Below, in pieces: positions 11,443 to 22,375 of a stretch of 64,000 bases of DNA. Both the position numbers and the translations under genes were made by a program. The DNA comes from Anthoceros angustus (taxonomy: Eukaryota > Streptophyta > Anthocerotopsida > Anthocerotales > Anthocerotaceae): the NCBI GenBank assembly GCA_010909165.1, contig VJWM01000134.1, forward strand, positions 1 to 64,000. The letters run 5' to 3'. Position 1 is the stretch's first letter; each line of letters opens with the position of its first letter. Below the pieces are notes generated by a model. That model saw only the letters and a program-made list of their open reading frames with translations, had not been told where the DNA came from and did no database searches.

Positions 11443-12351
11443 GCGCAAGGCTGGTTAAATGTCTAAGGACTGATAATGGTGGGGAGTTCCTACGGCAGAA
11501 ATATGAAGAGTTGTTTGAGCAGAATGGAATTCGTTGACAGCTGACAGTTCCATATACTCCTCAACAAAATGGAGTTGCTGAAAGAAAGAACTAGACCTTG
11601 ATGGGGATGACACGAAGCATGTTGTCCTGGGTAGGCTTATCGAAGGGCTACTGGGTAGAGGCCATAGTGACAGCTACTTATATTCTGAATAGAGTCCCTA
11701 CAGCCTCTTTGCCTAATACAACACCCTTTGAAGCCTTCTGGGGCAAGAAGCCAAGTCTCCTTCATCTCCATGTCTTTGGCTCTCCAGCATTTGTGTTTGT
11801 TCCTGTAGCCAAGCGACGTAAGTTAGATAACCGGGCTAGTCCCTATCTATTCATTGGCTACTCTGAGGTGTCAAAGGCTTACCGCGCTGGAGTTCAAACA
11901 AATCCAGGTGTTCACTGGGATAATACTCCACCCTGCAGCTTTCATGATGCTCCTAGACATACAGCAAGAAGGTGTGAAGTTCATCGAATTTCTGGTGTGG
12001 AATACCTCGCTCCGGTCATACTTATGCTGACAAAAGAGACTCCACTTGCCCGCTCATCATCCACACAATCCGGGGTCCCATCTCCTGAAACATGCTTGAA
12101 TTGAGACACTCATAGCACTGGAGGGCACAGCCCAAAGACCTCCATGCCGCTGCTCAGGCCTCCTCCATGGTTCTTTGCGGGGATGAAATCTGCCATTCCC
12201 GGTTAAGTAATTCTAGAATTTTCACAACACCTCAATGCCTACAAACGTGATATACTCGAGACCTGAGTGCGCTCCCCGGGCCGGTAGGTGGGCGGTGCCA
12301 GCTGCTCACGCTGTGAGGAGGCGACTGAAAGTGTCTCTCTCACTGCTGGGC
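11443..12351 (+). pseudogene. Ty1/copia integrase fragment, tandem copy B (best preserved)
   Basis: Starts again at GGCTGGTTAAATGTC (same point as 10727). It contains RTDNGGEF-like sequence and PYTPQQNGVAERKN, the same TAG stop as copy A (11594-11596), then 168 open codons from 11598. These include LSWVGLSKGYWVEAI, ATYILNRVPT, FEAFWGKKPSLLHLHVFG and ASPYLFIGYSEVSKAYR, the end of the copia integrase. About 0.73 kb downstream of copy A; the repeat continues to copy C. Confidence 0.85.
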
Positions 12352-12960
12352 CGAAGCCAAGTCTCCTTCATCTCCATGTCTTTGGCTCTCCAAGATTTGT
12401 GTTTGTTCCCTGTGAGCTGCTACGAAGTTAGATAACCAAGGCTAGTCCCTATTCATTCATTACTCCGAGGTGTCAAAGGCTTACCGTACTGGAGTTCAAA
12501 CAAATCCGTGTGTTCATGATACTCCACCCCTCGCAGGCTTTCATGATGCTCCTAGACATACAGCAAGAAGGTGTGAAGTTCATCGTAACTTGCAGGTGGA
12601 ATACCTCGTTCCGGGTCATACTTGCGCGAATAAAAGAGACTCCACTTGCCCGCGCTCTCATCATCCACAAACTGGGGTCCCATCCTGCCCTGAGAAACAT
12701 GCTTGAATTGGAGACACTCATAGCACACCCTGGAGGGCACAGCCTCCAGCACCTCCATGCCGCTTGCTCGAGGCCTCCTCCATGGTTGCTGTGCAGGATG
12801 AAATCTGCTATTCCTGGTTGCGACCCTAGAATTCACAACACCTGCCGAATGCCTACAAACGTGATATACCTCGAGACCTGTGGGTACGCCTCCAGCTGCC
12901 CTGTAGTAGGCGGTTCACTGCTCTGCATGAGGAGGCGCACTGAGTGTCCTCCCATCCGAT
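12352..12960 (+). pseudogene. Ty1/copia integrase fragment, tandem copy C (partial)
   Basis: Begins inside the integrase at AAGCCAAGTCTCCTTCATC, shared with 11752 and 11026, and repeats the end of integrase (VSKAYRTGVQTNP) plus the following non-conserved linker (ATGAAATCTGC, CCTACAAACGTGATATAC). It lacks the first half of the unit. Together the three copies form a direct tandem array with spacings of 726 and about 604 bp. Confidence 0.75.
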
Positions 12961-13259
12961 TCAGCCGATCGCGAGCTCCCTGGGTCGAGGCCGACTTGCC
13001 CTGAGCTCCTGCTGTGCTTCCATGGTCTCTGATGGAGGATGCTTATGTGACGTCTCCCTGCGCTTGGGTGACGGGTGGCGCTTCCCCTCGATGCTTCACC
13101 TTCAAGAATTGGTAAAGGTGGCTTTACACCTTCTTCCTCGCACGTGTGAGGCCGACCTGCCCATGGCGCTCTGTATCCAACTCCAAACAGCTGCAACAGC
13201 ATTCAGAAACACATCGTGAGGAATTCCCAGCCTGTGAGCCTATTCAGCCTGTACATGCA
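12961..13259. other. Junction zone between copia array and gypsy G2
   Basis: No motif that I can assign. The minus strand may continue the C-terminal extension of G2, and the plus strand the copia linker. The exact boundary cannot be set by eye. Confidence 0.4.
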
Positions 13260-14678
13260 GAAATTCCTCCTTCAAAATGGCATGCTCTCTCGCAGCCACA
13301 CGTGCCCACTTTCGCCTCTCGTTTCTGGTCCGAATTGGACCCTTATCGGGCTTGACATTCCTGTGTAACTCTGCACCTCCTCTCACAATCTTCCTTTTGC
13401 AGCACTGCTTCCGCTCTGCTCATTCATTTCAAAGTCTGCTCAAGCACATATGTGTGCAAAGATCCCACTCGATTTTGGCTTGAAGCCTCTCACGCCTCCT
13501 CACCGTCAGGTTTTGGAGACTTTTGCTTCAGCTTCCACCTCATGTGGATTTAATACAGCATCATTACCGTCTTCTTCAAGAGCCATGTTCACACTTAGCA
13601 CGTTACAGTGCTCACATAACCATTCTCCTTTCCGAACACCATTCAAAGGTCGGTTTGAGACAAAACAGATGGTAACCATGGTCACATCTGTCACATAACA
13701 ACATGAACTCTTCGCTGCCAGTGCCCACACCCTCATGGTGGCAACTGGGTGGGATCCCGAGGTACAGTCGTGTCCAAGTTAAGCAAATGGCATGGAGCCA
13801 AGTGCTTCATGTGCTCCTTGCACCTTCTGCCATCTCTTCCTTCAAGTTCAACCACACCCTGCTCACCAACTTGCACAACTCTCAAGATAAGCCTCCCCTG
13901 TTTGACATCCGAGGCGTGTACGGGGCTGTCTTTGCAAATACACATAATCTCTAGGCGCAAACTTGCGAGCTTTGGGCTTCCACGAGCCCCCCCGCGTGTA
14001 AGCATACTTCAGCTGGTCCCGATGCTGGGCCACAGCCAAATTGTCCATAGCCATAGGAAGAATCCTTTGAAACACCTCTCTGCTGCGGCTTGAACTGTGC
14101 CACACATTTGCATCTTGCTCGGTCAATAGGGATGGAGTAAGTGTCCTTCACCACATTCGGCAACTTTGCTACGTCAAATAACAAGAAATATGGACTGAAA
14201 CTCCCAAGAGGCGCACAGCCCGGCCACAATACCCCAACACGATGTAAGGAGCAATTCATCCCAACACTTGGGCTCACGGTTGATGAAGTATTTCCTTAGT
14301 GCATCCTTGAAGGTGCTAGCCTCTGCCGAGCCATCGCCTGGGTGATCTCGATGTCCTCCTGTGATCGATGAGACTCACCAGCAAGGTGGAATTCACCTCA
14401 AACTCATTACCACGACCGCGGAGCACATCTACGCAGCTCCCCAATCACTAAGCACCGCGGAAAGGCTCGGTACGTAATGCAAAGTTCTTTGTGGCAAGAA
14501 GGCTACCTCAACCCACTTAGAGAAATGCTCAATCATGACCATGCAATGTCGGTTACCTTGCTTCGTGAGAGGAAGCTCTGGCATAAGATCAACCGACCAT
14601 CTGAAAAATAGTCCTCTGATTGGTAGGGAGTGCAACACCACATCTTGGGTGTTAAATCTGGCTTTGACTTCGTCACAT
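13260..14678 (-). pseudogene. Ty3/gypsy G2 integrase, 3' half, with C-terminal extension
   Basis: Minus-strand reading from 14674: DEVKARFNTQD, then LPIRGLFFRWSVDLMPELPL with the first catalytic Asp, KQGNRHCMVMIEHFSKWVEV, a degraded second-Asp region (LSDWGA, about 14460), FSPYFLLF and LPNVV (about 14190). The end domain is ARKFAPRDYVYLQRQ and GRLILRVVQVGEQGVVELEG (about 13890-13790). A Cys-containing segment (GEWLCEHCN, about 13620), perhaps a PHD-like finger, and a charged helical segment follow. Frameshifts are frequent. The N-terminal half is at 29427-31564; the 14.7-kb TIR transposon separates the two. Confidence 0.88.
14675..14678. repeat. Target-site duplication ACAT (left)
   Basis: ACAT directly precedes the left TIR and recurs at 29427-29430 directly after the right TIR. 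The uninterrupted gypsy integrase needs exactly one copy of it. An alternative with a 22-bp TIR and 2-bp CA duplication fits equally well, because T and A flank the TIRs. Confidence 0.85.
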
Positions 14679-14699
14679 GGGTGTAAGCATGGTTTGGTG
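14679..14699 (+). repeat. Left terminal inverted repeat
   Basis: 21 bp beginning GGGTGTAAGCATGG, a perfect inverted match to 29406-29426. Immediately inside, CTCAC-ATTA-GTGAG (14700-14713) is a perfect 5-bp hairpin. Confidence 0.93.
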
Positions 14700-14900
14700 C
14701 TCACATTAGTGAGAAACGGACGAAACATTGTTATTTTGTCCTCATGTAACGTTAATAATTTTAACTAATTTATTTCTTCTCTAAACTGATTTTTTACAAG
14801 ATATACAAATATATCACTTCTACATGAGATTAAAATTTAAAATTAAAATACTCATGAAAATATTCAAAATGAAAGTCTAAATTTAGAGACTACTTGGGAT
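14700..14900. other. AT-rich left subterminal zone
   Basis: After the small palindrome, about 150 bp of AT-rich sequence (for example TTAAAATTTAAAATTAAAATA at about 14830, given here only as a landmark) without coding sense. It matches in composition the zones inside the other two known ends (10380-10595 and 29200-29405). Confidence 0.65.
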
Positions 14901-15713
14901 GGGCATTGTCTCACTCGGTGGCACTTGTCACACTATGTTTACAGTGGGCCGAACAGGCGAGCGGGCACTCGGCCCTTACCTAAATCATTTTGTAGCATAT
15001 TTACGAGATGAGCAAGCGGATCGCCGTGTAAAACAAATTTTGAGTTGCCGCGCGCACGCCACTTGATTTAGGGTTCTTTGCAGAAGAGGTCACCGCCACA
15101 CCACCCAGCTGCGAGGCGGATCTCGGCACAGGCGAGTAGGCTTATCTTGAGGTCTGGGGACAGGACTATGTAGCATGAGCTGGAACGATATGTGGAGCGC
15201 GTTACGCCTAGATCTGCGGCATGTTTGATAAACGTTTTCTTGATGAGAGCTTTGGACTTAGCTCACTGGTGGGTATATGTGGCGGGGGGAGTGGTGGGTT
15301 GAGGCGGGGACTGTTGGGTACGGTGGCAAGGGTTGGCAAGGGAGTGGTGGATTGAGGTGGGGAAGTGGTAGGCGGAGGTGGCGGTATGCATTGGGTTTAG
15401 GTAGTCCTTGGTTCATTGTATTTCTAAGCTGGTTCTTGATGGGCTTTCATGGAACTGTGAGGAAGCTGGATGTGCAGTGGTGGGCGATGTCGGTATCACC
15501 TTGTAGGATCACACGATCGCTGCAGATCTACACCTAGCCGGATCCGTGGAGGCGCGAGCTTGCGAGGTGATCGGCTTTTAGGGTTGTGCGCTTGTTCTTG
15601 GCACTGCGGTACAAAGTTGGAGTCTAATGCTAGCGTGCTTTTGTTTAGGGTTGTGCGTGTAGCAGGCATGGCTCGGTCACCATCAAGCGCCAGGATGGGG
15701 CGATGGCGTCGAC
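14901..15713. other. Leader region upstream of the transposase gene
   Basis: Mixed sequence with a GGTGG-rich patch at 15270-15380 and TTTAGGGTT motifs (about 15067, 15578 and 15647). No gene recognised. It should include the transposase promoter, but I see no convincing TATA box. Confidence 0.4.
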
Positions 15714-18640
15714 ATGAGCGCCGAGGCCCAGGCCCAGTGGCCTGGTGAAGCATCTTCTAGTGAAATGGTGTTCAAGAGTTGCCGGAGGAGAATAACAAGG
15801 AATCTTGGTATTCCTCAGTGCAGGTCAAACGAGGGGACCCATGCGGCAAGAGAGGAAGGTGGAGCAGAAGAGGATGCAACGCTACTGGGCAAGAAACTCG
15901 TGGTGCCCAAACTCTGTCAGGTATAGTTTAGAGAGCGGCTATGGCCATTATTTACGGTGTTAAGGAATGCTCGATGTCATAAGCGGGATGTGGCTCGCAA
16001 ATTAGGTCATCGGTTTCTAGAGCTTACAAGTGGATACACGGCGAATGTCAAGACATTCGGAAGTTTAGTAACCTACCATTCTGAAGATGTTTCGACCAAG
16101 AGCTCGACAGATGCCAAAGACACCAATTGGGAGCATTGTTGTTGAAGAATGTGCGTGAGGCTTGCACAAGTTTAAAGGATGTTCAAGTTGGTGACAAATT
16201 GCGGGCAAGGAACACCTTGTTCAACATTATCTTATCGGAGGATATCCAAGGAAAGTGCAGTTTCGAGCCTTTCTCGGCACATAGGAGTGAGCGAGGCGGA
16301 TCCATCAAGCTTTGAGCACCAGCGGGGAGGATATGTTTGGGCGAGAACATGGTGTGGGGGCTGGAAGGAAAGCAAGGTCGACATCCTTCGGCCTATGTGA
16401 AAGCAAGCATCCGCTTTTGGGAATACCTTGGCCCGTCAAACACAAAGATACCAAGCGGTCGGACAGCTAAAACCTTCATCACCCACATCACGCACTTTCT
16501 TGACATGTCGCAAATGCGTTTGGGTCATGGTCTTGTGCCTTTGTGTGATGCACAAATCCATGTTATTCTGGTTGCCTTTTACATCTTTGTTTGGGCATCT
16601 CCTTGTCGAGTGTGTGTGAATGCCTAGTGTACATGTTGATTGTAACCTTAGTTGGCCATCCGCTTGGGGACATGAGAAAAATTTGGTCTTTGCGGTCAGG
16701 TTCATTTGAGGTGTAGCATTGCATGTACCAAGTCTATATGAGGCTCGTGGCTGCAAAGTGGGTTTGTAAGCTTTCGACTCATTTCACGTGTAATGCTTAG
16801 TGTAGATGTTGCTCCGAACTTCAATTAGGCATCTGCTTGGGGCCTTGTGGGCAAATTGTGGCACCGGTGTTCAAGTTCATCGAGGTGTGGCGGATCGCAT
16901 GTGGGCTGTCGTGAATTCTACTTGCGCTTTTGTGAGGAACACCCGGACATTCAAGTAGGGCGGAGCTTTGAGAAGTTGAAGCCATTTTTGTGAAGAGCTG
17001 CGGAGCGTAATCTTTGTTGCGGTATCATGTGGAGATGGCCTTTTGAAGGATGCGTTGAATGGCCTCTGGGACTCTCTCTCGTGTCCATCCCGTGGTCTTT
17101 GCCATTGTTCTTGTGAGGTGCTTTGCCGGGTACATCTCCCATTGTTTGTAATGCTCCCTCCACATGTGTGGCGTCGGTGAGGCCTTTGTCAAAGTGCTCT
17201 TTGTGCGGCGGTGCATTAGCATGCTCGCATGTGCAAGGCACTTGTGTCCTATGTGGGGTGAATAAGCTTAAGTTCGTCCTGGAGACTTATAAATGTTCAA
17301 ATGCTCTTCTAAAATGGAGATGCTTCCAATACCAAGTTGTGGGCAAGGATGTGGATGGGCGGGGATAAGAAAGCGGATCAAACTTGTCTTCATGGAGACA
17401 CATCCCAGAATTTGTTGAGTTCTTCAAGGGCAAGTTGAAGGATTTCATTCTCCATGACTTTGTTCGTGATGGCGGGGTTGGAGTTAAGCATTGCCTAGAG
17501 TGGTTTCCATCCGATGTGGTTGTCTCGGTTATGGATTTTTCTCGATTACGCATTTGGAGTCCAAGATGAAATCCGGTCCATGCATTGGCGAGAATGACCG
17601 AGTTTCCATCCTCGTTACGGTTTTCTAGCGCAATGGCCCCTAGATCGACAACCTGCGCAAACATTGAAATACTACCACTTCTACATCGGTGTGACCTTGT
17701 GCATGACACGCTCTTCGTTCAACCTTTGTTTTGATGAAAGCTGGTGGATGTTGGATTCGGGTTCCCAAGACCTCGGGAGCATTGGTCTTTGGTCGGATGG
17801 AGCAGCAAGTCAATTCAAGGCATGTCGACCTTCATACTTCATCTCCGGTACCCTAAGCGGTGGGCGCAACATCTTGTGGTCATACTTTGGGAGTGGCCAT
17901 GGCAAGGAGAGCATGATGGTGCGGTGCTATTTTGAAGAGAGCCCTTAGAGCGAGTCCTCTCCCACGGGGAGGTTGCAAAATGGTGATGTTGTCCAAGATG
18001 CAAGAACACATTTCTGCTGCGGCAAGCTCTTATGCATCCGGGCAGCATGGAGTGCATAGAAGTTTCGGCTTATTGGCAAGGATGAGGTGAATCGGAGGGT
18101 GAAATATGCTTGTGACCCCATACCGGGTCCAAGAAGATGCATAGCCTGGGGCTAGTGTGGCGGATCCGTGCAACGAAAATGCAGCCTGTCTTGTTTTTGT
18201 GCGAGTGTATGGAAAGCAACCATGATGCTTGAGAGAGTTCCTCACGCTTTTGGAATTTAGTTAAGATTAGACCACATCGATGGTCCGCTCCTCGGATTAC
18301 CCGTGACCACAGCAATTCCTTTACTTGGACGCTCTCCTTGCACGCTCCCGATGATGAAGTGTGGATCTCTCTCGGTTGGCGGACCTCTTGGAAGTCGGTG
18401 ACAACTTCATGGTTTTTGCCAATAAAGAAGATGAGGGCCAAGAATTCTACCTTGCGGTAATCGAGGTGAAGCACACGCTTAGCACAAGCCGACACGCCCG
18501 AGCCAGTCACATCAAGGTGAAGCTGTGGTGGTTGGTCGATTACATGTTGCGTAAGAATATTCACAGGTCTCTATACCTTGCCTCTAGAGAACGCGATGTG
18601 TTCAACCACCGAGTTAGTCAAACTATGCAAGTTTGACATG
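15714..18640 (+). pseudogene. Large DDE-type transposase, decayed
   Basis: ATG at 15714 (MSAEAQAQWPGEASSSE) starts a chain of fragments in shifting frames. They include HRFLELTSGYTANVK (16000), LLKNVREACTSLKDV (16138), TFITHITHFLDMSQ (16470), EFYLRFCEEHPDIQVG (16915), a Cys-rich part CSLCGGALACSHV and CVLCGVNKLK (17195-17270), WRCFQYQVVGKDVDG (17320), EFFKGKLKDFILHDF (17410), VVVSVMDFS (17518), FGVQDEIRSMHWR, DLVHDTLFVQ, WSDGAASQFKACRP (17790), FGSGHGK/GEHDGA (17893-17920) and LLEVGDNFMVFANKED (18388). Candidate catalytic residues are Asp (17534), Asp (17796) and Glu (17909); the last two are about 38 residues apart, as in DDE enzymes. Inferred to be the mobilising enzyme of the 14.7-kb element. 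At least four frameshifts; not functional as read. The family is known to me as an unnamed plant protein family. Confidence 0.75.
16520..16905. repeat. Non-coding insert with two related ~200-bp units inside transposase gene
   Basis: Between the FLDMSQ and EFYLRFC fragments lies a stretch that does not continue the protein. Two units share TGCCTAGTGTACATGTTG / TGCTTAGTGTAGATGTTG and CATCCGCTTGGGG / CATCTGCTTGGGG (about 16620-16720 and 16795-16890). It could be an intron or a local duplication. Splice sites cannot be fixed. Confidence 0.5.
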
Positions 18641-19251
18641 GTCCACCATGAAAACAGGATGGTGACGAGTTGTTATCGTCCTATCATCGGATGCTCGCAA
18701 GTAGTGGACTCCCTTGTGGAGGAGAGTAATCGTGATGATCTTGTTAGGGATCCTTAGGTTGTTTTGATGTGGAGTGGTAAGTAAAAGTTGTTTTGGTGTG
18801 GAGTGTAATCTTCGTTGAATGACGGGGAGATTGTTGGCATGTCATTCCCTTATCGTTGTTTCCTTGATCCATGAAGATAGCTTGTTTGTATCCAATGATG
18901 ATCCAATAATGCATGGTGCGATGTACAAATTGGAATGCCGTTGATGTGGGCACGGTCATTTTCCAATCGAGCGAGATATTGACAGCTTTATAGAGCGGTA
19001 CGTAAGTTGTGTCCTTGAACCATGTAGATAATTTCCAACAATGAAATGCATCTGGCAGTATGTGCCTGGTTTTTGCCTGGCTCTTCCTGTAGGTGCCTGC
19101 CATTTGGCACACAGGGAGTCACAGTGAATTCATCTTGAATTCAACTTCCTTGACCATACACGTGTGGTGGGGATGGAGGCATGTCAGGCTGCAAGGGTTG
19201 AACAAGAAGCAGTCTGCAGACAAGTATGGACGTGGCTTTATATAGTGCTGG
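18641..19251. other. Spacer after the transposase gene
   Basis: No recognised coding sequence. Two related pieces GGTTGTTTTGATGTGGAGTG and AGTTGTTTTGGTGTGGAGTG (about 18758 and 18786) form a short direct repeat. Confidence 0.45.
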
Positions 19252-19780
19252 TATGTTCCCTTCAAGTTGGTTACATGTGCACTTGTACAGTTGTTCACTT
19301 TTCTTGCCATGTGATCCTCGCATGTTCCCGTGGTTACATGGGCACTTGTGCATGGCTCACTCTTCTTGCCTTGTGGTCCTGGCATGTTCCCGCGGTTACA
19401 TGGGCACTTGTGCATGGCTCACTCTTCTTGCCTTGTGGTCCCGGCATGTTCCCATGGTTACATGGGCACTTGTGTGGCTCACTCTTGTTTCCTTGTGGTC
19501 CGGCATGTTCCCATGGTTACATGGGCACTTGTCTGATGGTTCACTCACATGTGGTCGTGATATGCTCCCTGGCTATACTGGCACTGCTCTGATGGTGTGG
19601 CATGGTGTACTTCTCTTGCTATGTGGTACGTGGCATGGTGTACTTGTCTTGCCATGTGGTTACGGTCCCGTGGTTACATGGGCACTTATTTGTATGTACT
19701 TGTCTTGCCGTACATGGCTTGCCATGTGTATTGGTTACATGGCTACTTCAACACTTGTTCATCATGTGTTTTGTGCGGTT
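19252..19780. repeat. ~62-bp minisatellite with GTTACATGGGCACTTG core
   Basis: Four well-aligned units start CATGTTCCC at 19321, 19383, 19445 and 19504 (periods 62, 62 and 59), with degenerate units before and after. Each contains GGTTACATGGGCACTTGT and CTCACTCTT. Open frames across it (for example 19226-20068) reflect the repeat, not a gene. Confidence 0.92.
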
Positions 19781-20119
19781 GGGCACTTCACCCTGCAGTG
19801 TGTGGTAGCTTTCGTGTTTAGGGCTTTGCTTAAAGTCCATGCTTTGGCGTCCGGTGACTATACCTTTTGTTTTTGTAGGGGCGGTCACGCGGTACATGAC
19901 AGGCGGCTCATCCCGGTCACGGCGGAGCTCATCCCGTCACGGCCCGGCAGGCGGCTTAGAAGCCACATTGGGCGCCTCCACATTCGACGCGGCTCTGTTC
20001 GGCTCGGAACCCATCCTCTCTGGGCGGTCCTGGTTCTTCGTGGTTTGGGAGTGCTTCACCTCCGTTAACTCTGAGACCACTTCTCACACAATCCCTTCAT
20101 CGTCAAGGGATTGAGGACA

Positions 20120-20760
20120 TGATGCTTTCCGCTTTTCACTATCTTTGTTTGAATTGGAAGGGATATGGTGGGGATCATCGAGGTTTCAACAGATGTAGGT
20201 GTGGTGATTCCACTCCCTGTTGGGATGTCTCGAGTATATCCTTTGGACTGACACACCCCGTCCATATTGGGAGTTGGGCTTTCTTGTTGATCGGGTAATG
20301 AAGAAGCGTTATCCTTTCTTGAGGCGGTGGCGGTTATGCAGGATCCGGTTGGAAGGATGCGGTGGAAGTGGGTGCCTCAGTCACCGCTCCATCGCAATGA
20401 GGAAATTTCAGTTCGAGCACGAGATCCAATGCATCGAGGTCGGACGAGTTCAAGGGACAAGGAGTTTGAGGCAAGAATTCGCCATTGGTGCGGCTTTTGC
20501 ATTTACCGAGCATCGACATTGTTGTCGATGACCCGGAGGCACAGGTGACATGGTCCGAGTCCCTCACGAGTAAGAGATTGGTTGTCCACATGCTAAGGGC
20601 ATTGTGGGTATGACTAATCGGTTTGAGAAATTGAAGCAGAGGCCCAGTGGTGGCAAAGTTTACCACAAGATGTGGTTCCAGTGCAAGTGATTTCGTTGAA
20701 GACAACTTTTCTTTGGCTGGGAAGTTGGATTGAGAGGTGGCCAGTAGGCTTAATGTCTAG
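20120..20760 (+). pseudogene. Second plus-strand gene of the transposon, first part
   Basis: Fragments in changing frames read VPQSPLHRNEEISVRARDPM and SRDKEFEARIRHWCGF (20370-20500), DDPEAQVTWSESLT (20528-20570), RFEKLKQRPSGGKVYHKMW (20612-20675) and FSLAGKLD (20708). They make sense as one charged protein with several shifts, read in the same direction as the transposase and 1.5 kb downstream of it. No domain recognised; could encode an accessory factor of transposition or cargo. Confidence 0.5.
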
Positions 20761-20887
20761 ATGTGAGCATCGTGCACCACGCCTGATGGTTGGCATGTGA
20801 AGCAATTCTAGGTAGGGGGCTAGAATGCCGTTTCTAGGCTTCCGACATTTTCGTATAACGTCTTGTGTACGGTTTCGTCTGACAACA

Positions 20888-20957
20888 AGGTTGTAGGTTG
20901 AAGGTTGTAGGTTGTAGGTTGTAGGTTGTAGGTTGTAGGTTGTAGGTTGTAGGTTGA
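20888..20957. repeat. Heptanucleotide repeat (TTGTAGG)n
   Basis: About ten copies of the 7-bp unit TTGTAGG, with TTGAAGG variants at both edges. It differs from the plant telomere unit TTTAGGG at two positions, so it is a microsatellite, not telomeric sequence. The minus strand reads as NLQPTTY repeats because 7 bp cycles through all frames. Confidence 0.95.
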
Positions 20958-21136
20958 AGTCTGAAAAAACTTTCAGGCTTCCAAACAGCAGGAGCTTGTT
21001 TACTTCTGTTGAAAGCTCCATACGCTGAAGTCTGTTTCTAGGTTTTGCATATGTGAATGTGCTCAGAGGTGAAGGCATGTGTGTGAAAGCTTCCCAGAGT
21101 AGTGGATGTGAAGCCGCTTGAGGGTTCGCTGGTTCT

Positions 21137-21238
21137 AGCCTCACAGACAAACCAGACTTCGGGCATCACAGACACATCAGACACACAGACAAAGCAGACT
21201 TCGAGCATCACAATCAAAGCAGACTTCGGGCAATAGAA
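21137..21238. repeat. Short direct repeats CAGACTTCGGGCATCACAGA
   Basis: Three imperfect copies of a unit AAGCAGACTTCGAGCATCACA with CACAGACA spacers. No coding sense. Confidence 0.8.
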
Positions 21239-21549
21239 ATCTTATTAGATACATGTCCAGAGTTTTTCTCACCTTTCTGACATCATGCCCATTCAGAGGC
21301 AAACTTTACAATGCCCAAGGCCTCACTCACAAATTCAAAATCCATCCCAGATTGGCCATCTAGGCTTGCTTCCTCACGAGCATGCATGATTCAATGAGAA
21401 GTAATCATCTCACCCCTTTCAATGGTGGCCTTATGCTGCATGTACGCCCGGGCAACTTAAAGCCCGCGGTCTACCCCGGTTCCACTTTCGAGCACGAGCA
21501 CCCTCACTCTGAGGTCCCGCCTTTGCACTCAATGGAAGCTATGGCGCCC

Positions 21550-21887
21550 TTGACAGGAATGGATGATATTGTTGTGATGGAGGGGACGTGGAATCTCCAA
21601 GCCGGAGCACGGAAACTGGCCAAGGGCGCCCTCTTTGCGCCGGAGGTGAGTATCAGCCATCTAGCTATGACAGATTCATAGCTTTTCAACTTGGCTGCGC
21701 AGTACTTGCATCGAATGGAACGGGCCAAGGCACGGCAGCCCTACCGGAAGAAGGTGCGAGCTCAGTGGTTGGCCCCCTATGCCAGGCCTTCCGCTGCCGC
21801 AGACTGTGGTGCTGATGGACCTGGAGGACAAGGTGCTCTCCCTGTGGATGACTCAAGCGAGCACGACACCGGCGTTGTGGTAGACTG
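21550..21887 (+). pseudogene. Second plus-strand gene of the transposon, C-terminal part
   Basis: Fragments GARKLAKGALFAPEV (about 21600-21650) and LAAQYLHRMERAKARQPYRK (21685-21750), then an acidic tail ending DDSSEHDTGVVVD and a stop at 21886. The YLHRMERA core is shared with 5025-5055 in the second transposon copy. The stretch between the first and second core (GTGAGTATCAG to CTTTTCAACTTGGCTGC) could be a short intron, since GTGAGT is a good donor. Function unknown. Confidence 0.5.
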
Positions 21888-22346
21888 AGGGCGCCTCGAG
21901 CGGAGCAACGGTTTCCTTGTCATCGTGCTTGCATATAGCATGTATGGCTGGAGGCATGTCTGGCAAGAGGGATGTGTGGCACACCTGCTCTGCTCATGGG
22001 TGTGCTATGCTTGGCGAGGCGATGTATTCGTGTGGTCAAGGCTGCCTGTGAATCTTTGCTTGTTGCTTCCTGCTCAATTGTGGAATGATTTGTACATTAT
22101 ACTTTCTAGCAGAGGCATGAGTGTCGCATTGTGAAATCGATGCTATGGCACTATACCACAATTCAATAAAATGATGTCTTGTTCTCTCGGCTAAAACGAG
22201 GCTTGCCATTTCCAAAACTCTTCACAAATGGCCTTGGTATGCTTTTCATGCCAGACGCTTAGAGACAGTGCTGCTTTTAGGCTGCGTGGCCTTGTAGCTA
22301 GCCATTCTTTTGAGGCAATGTAGCTCGTGTAGCTATGCGAGTGCAT

Positions 22347-22375
22347 CGATTAACACCCGTGTAGGGTGTTAATCG
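22347..22375. other. Perfect hairpin, copy 1
   Basis: CGATTAACACCC, loop GTGTA, GGGTGTTAATCG: a 12-bp stem with no mismatch. Not followed by a T-run. Could act as a structured RNA/DNA element or be a relic of a small palindrome; see findings. Confidence 0.9.

Noticed and set aside
19226-20068. 280-codon plus-strand frame
   Set aside because: Mostly the 62-bp minisatellite read through; Leu/His/Cys-rich repeat with no conserved pattern.
20888-20957. Interstitial telomere
   Set aside because: Unit is TTGTAGG, not TTTAGGG.
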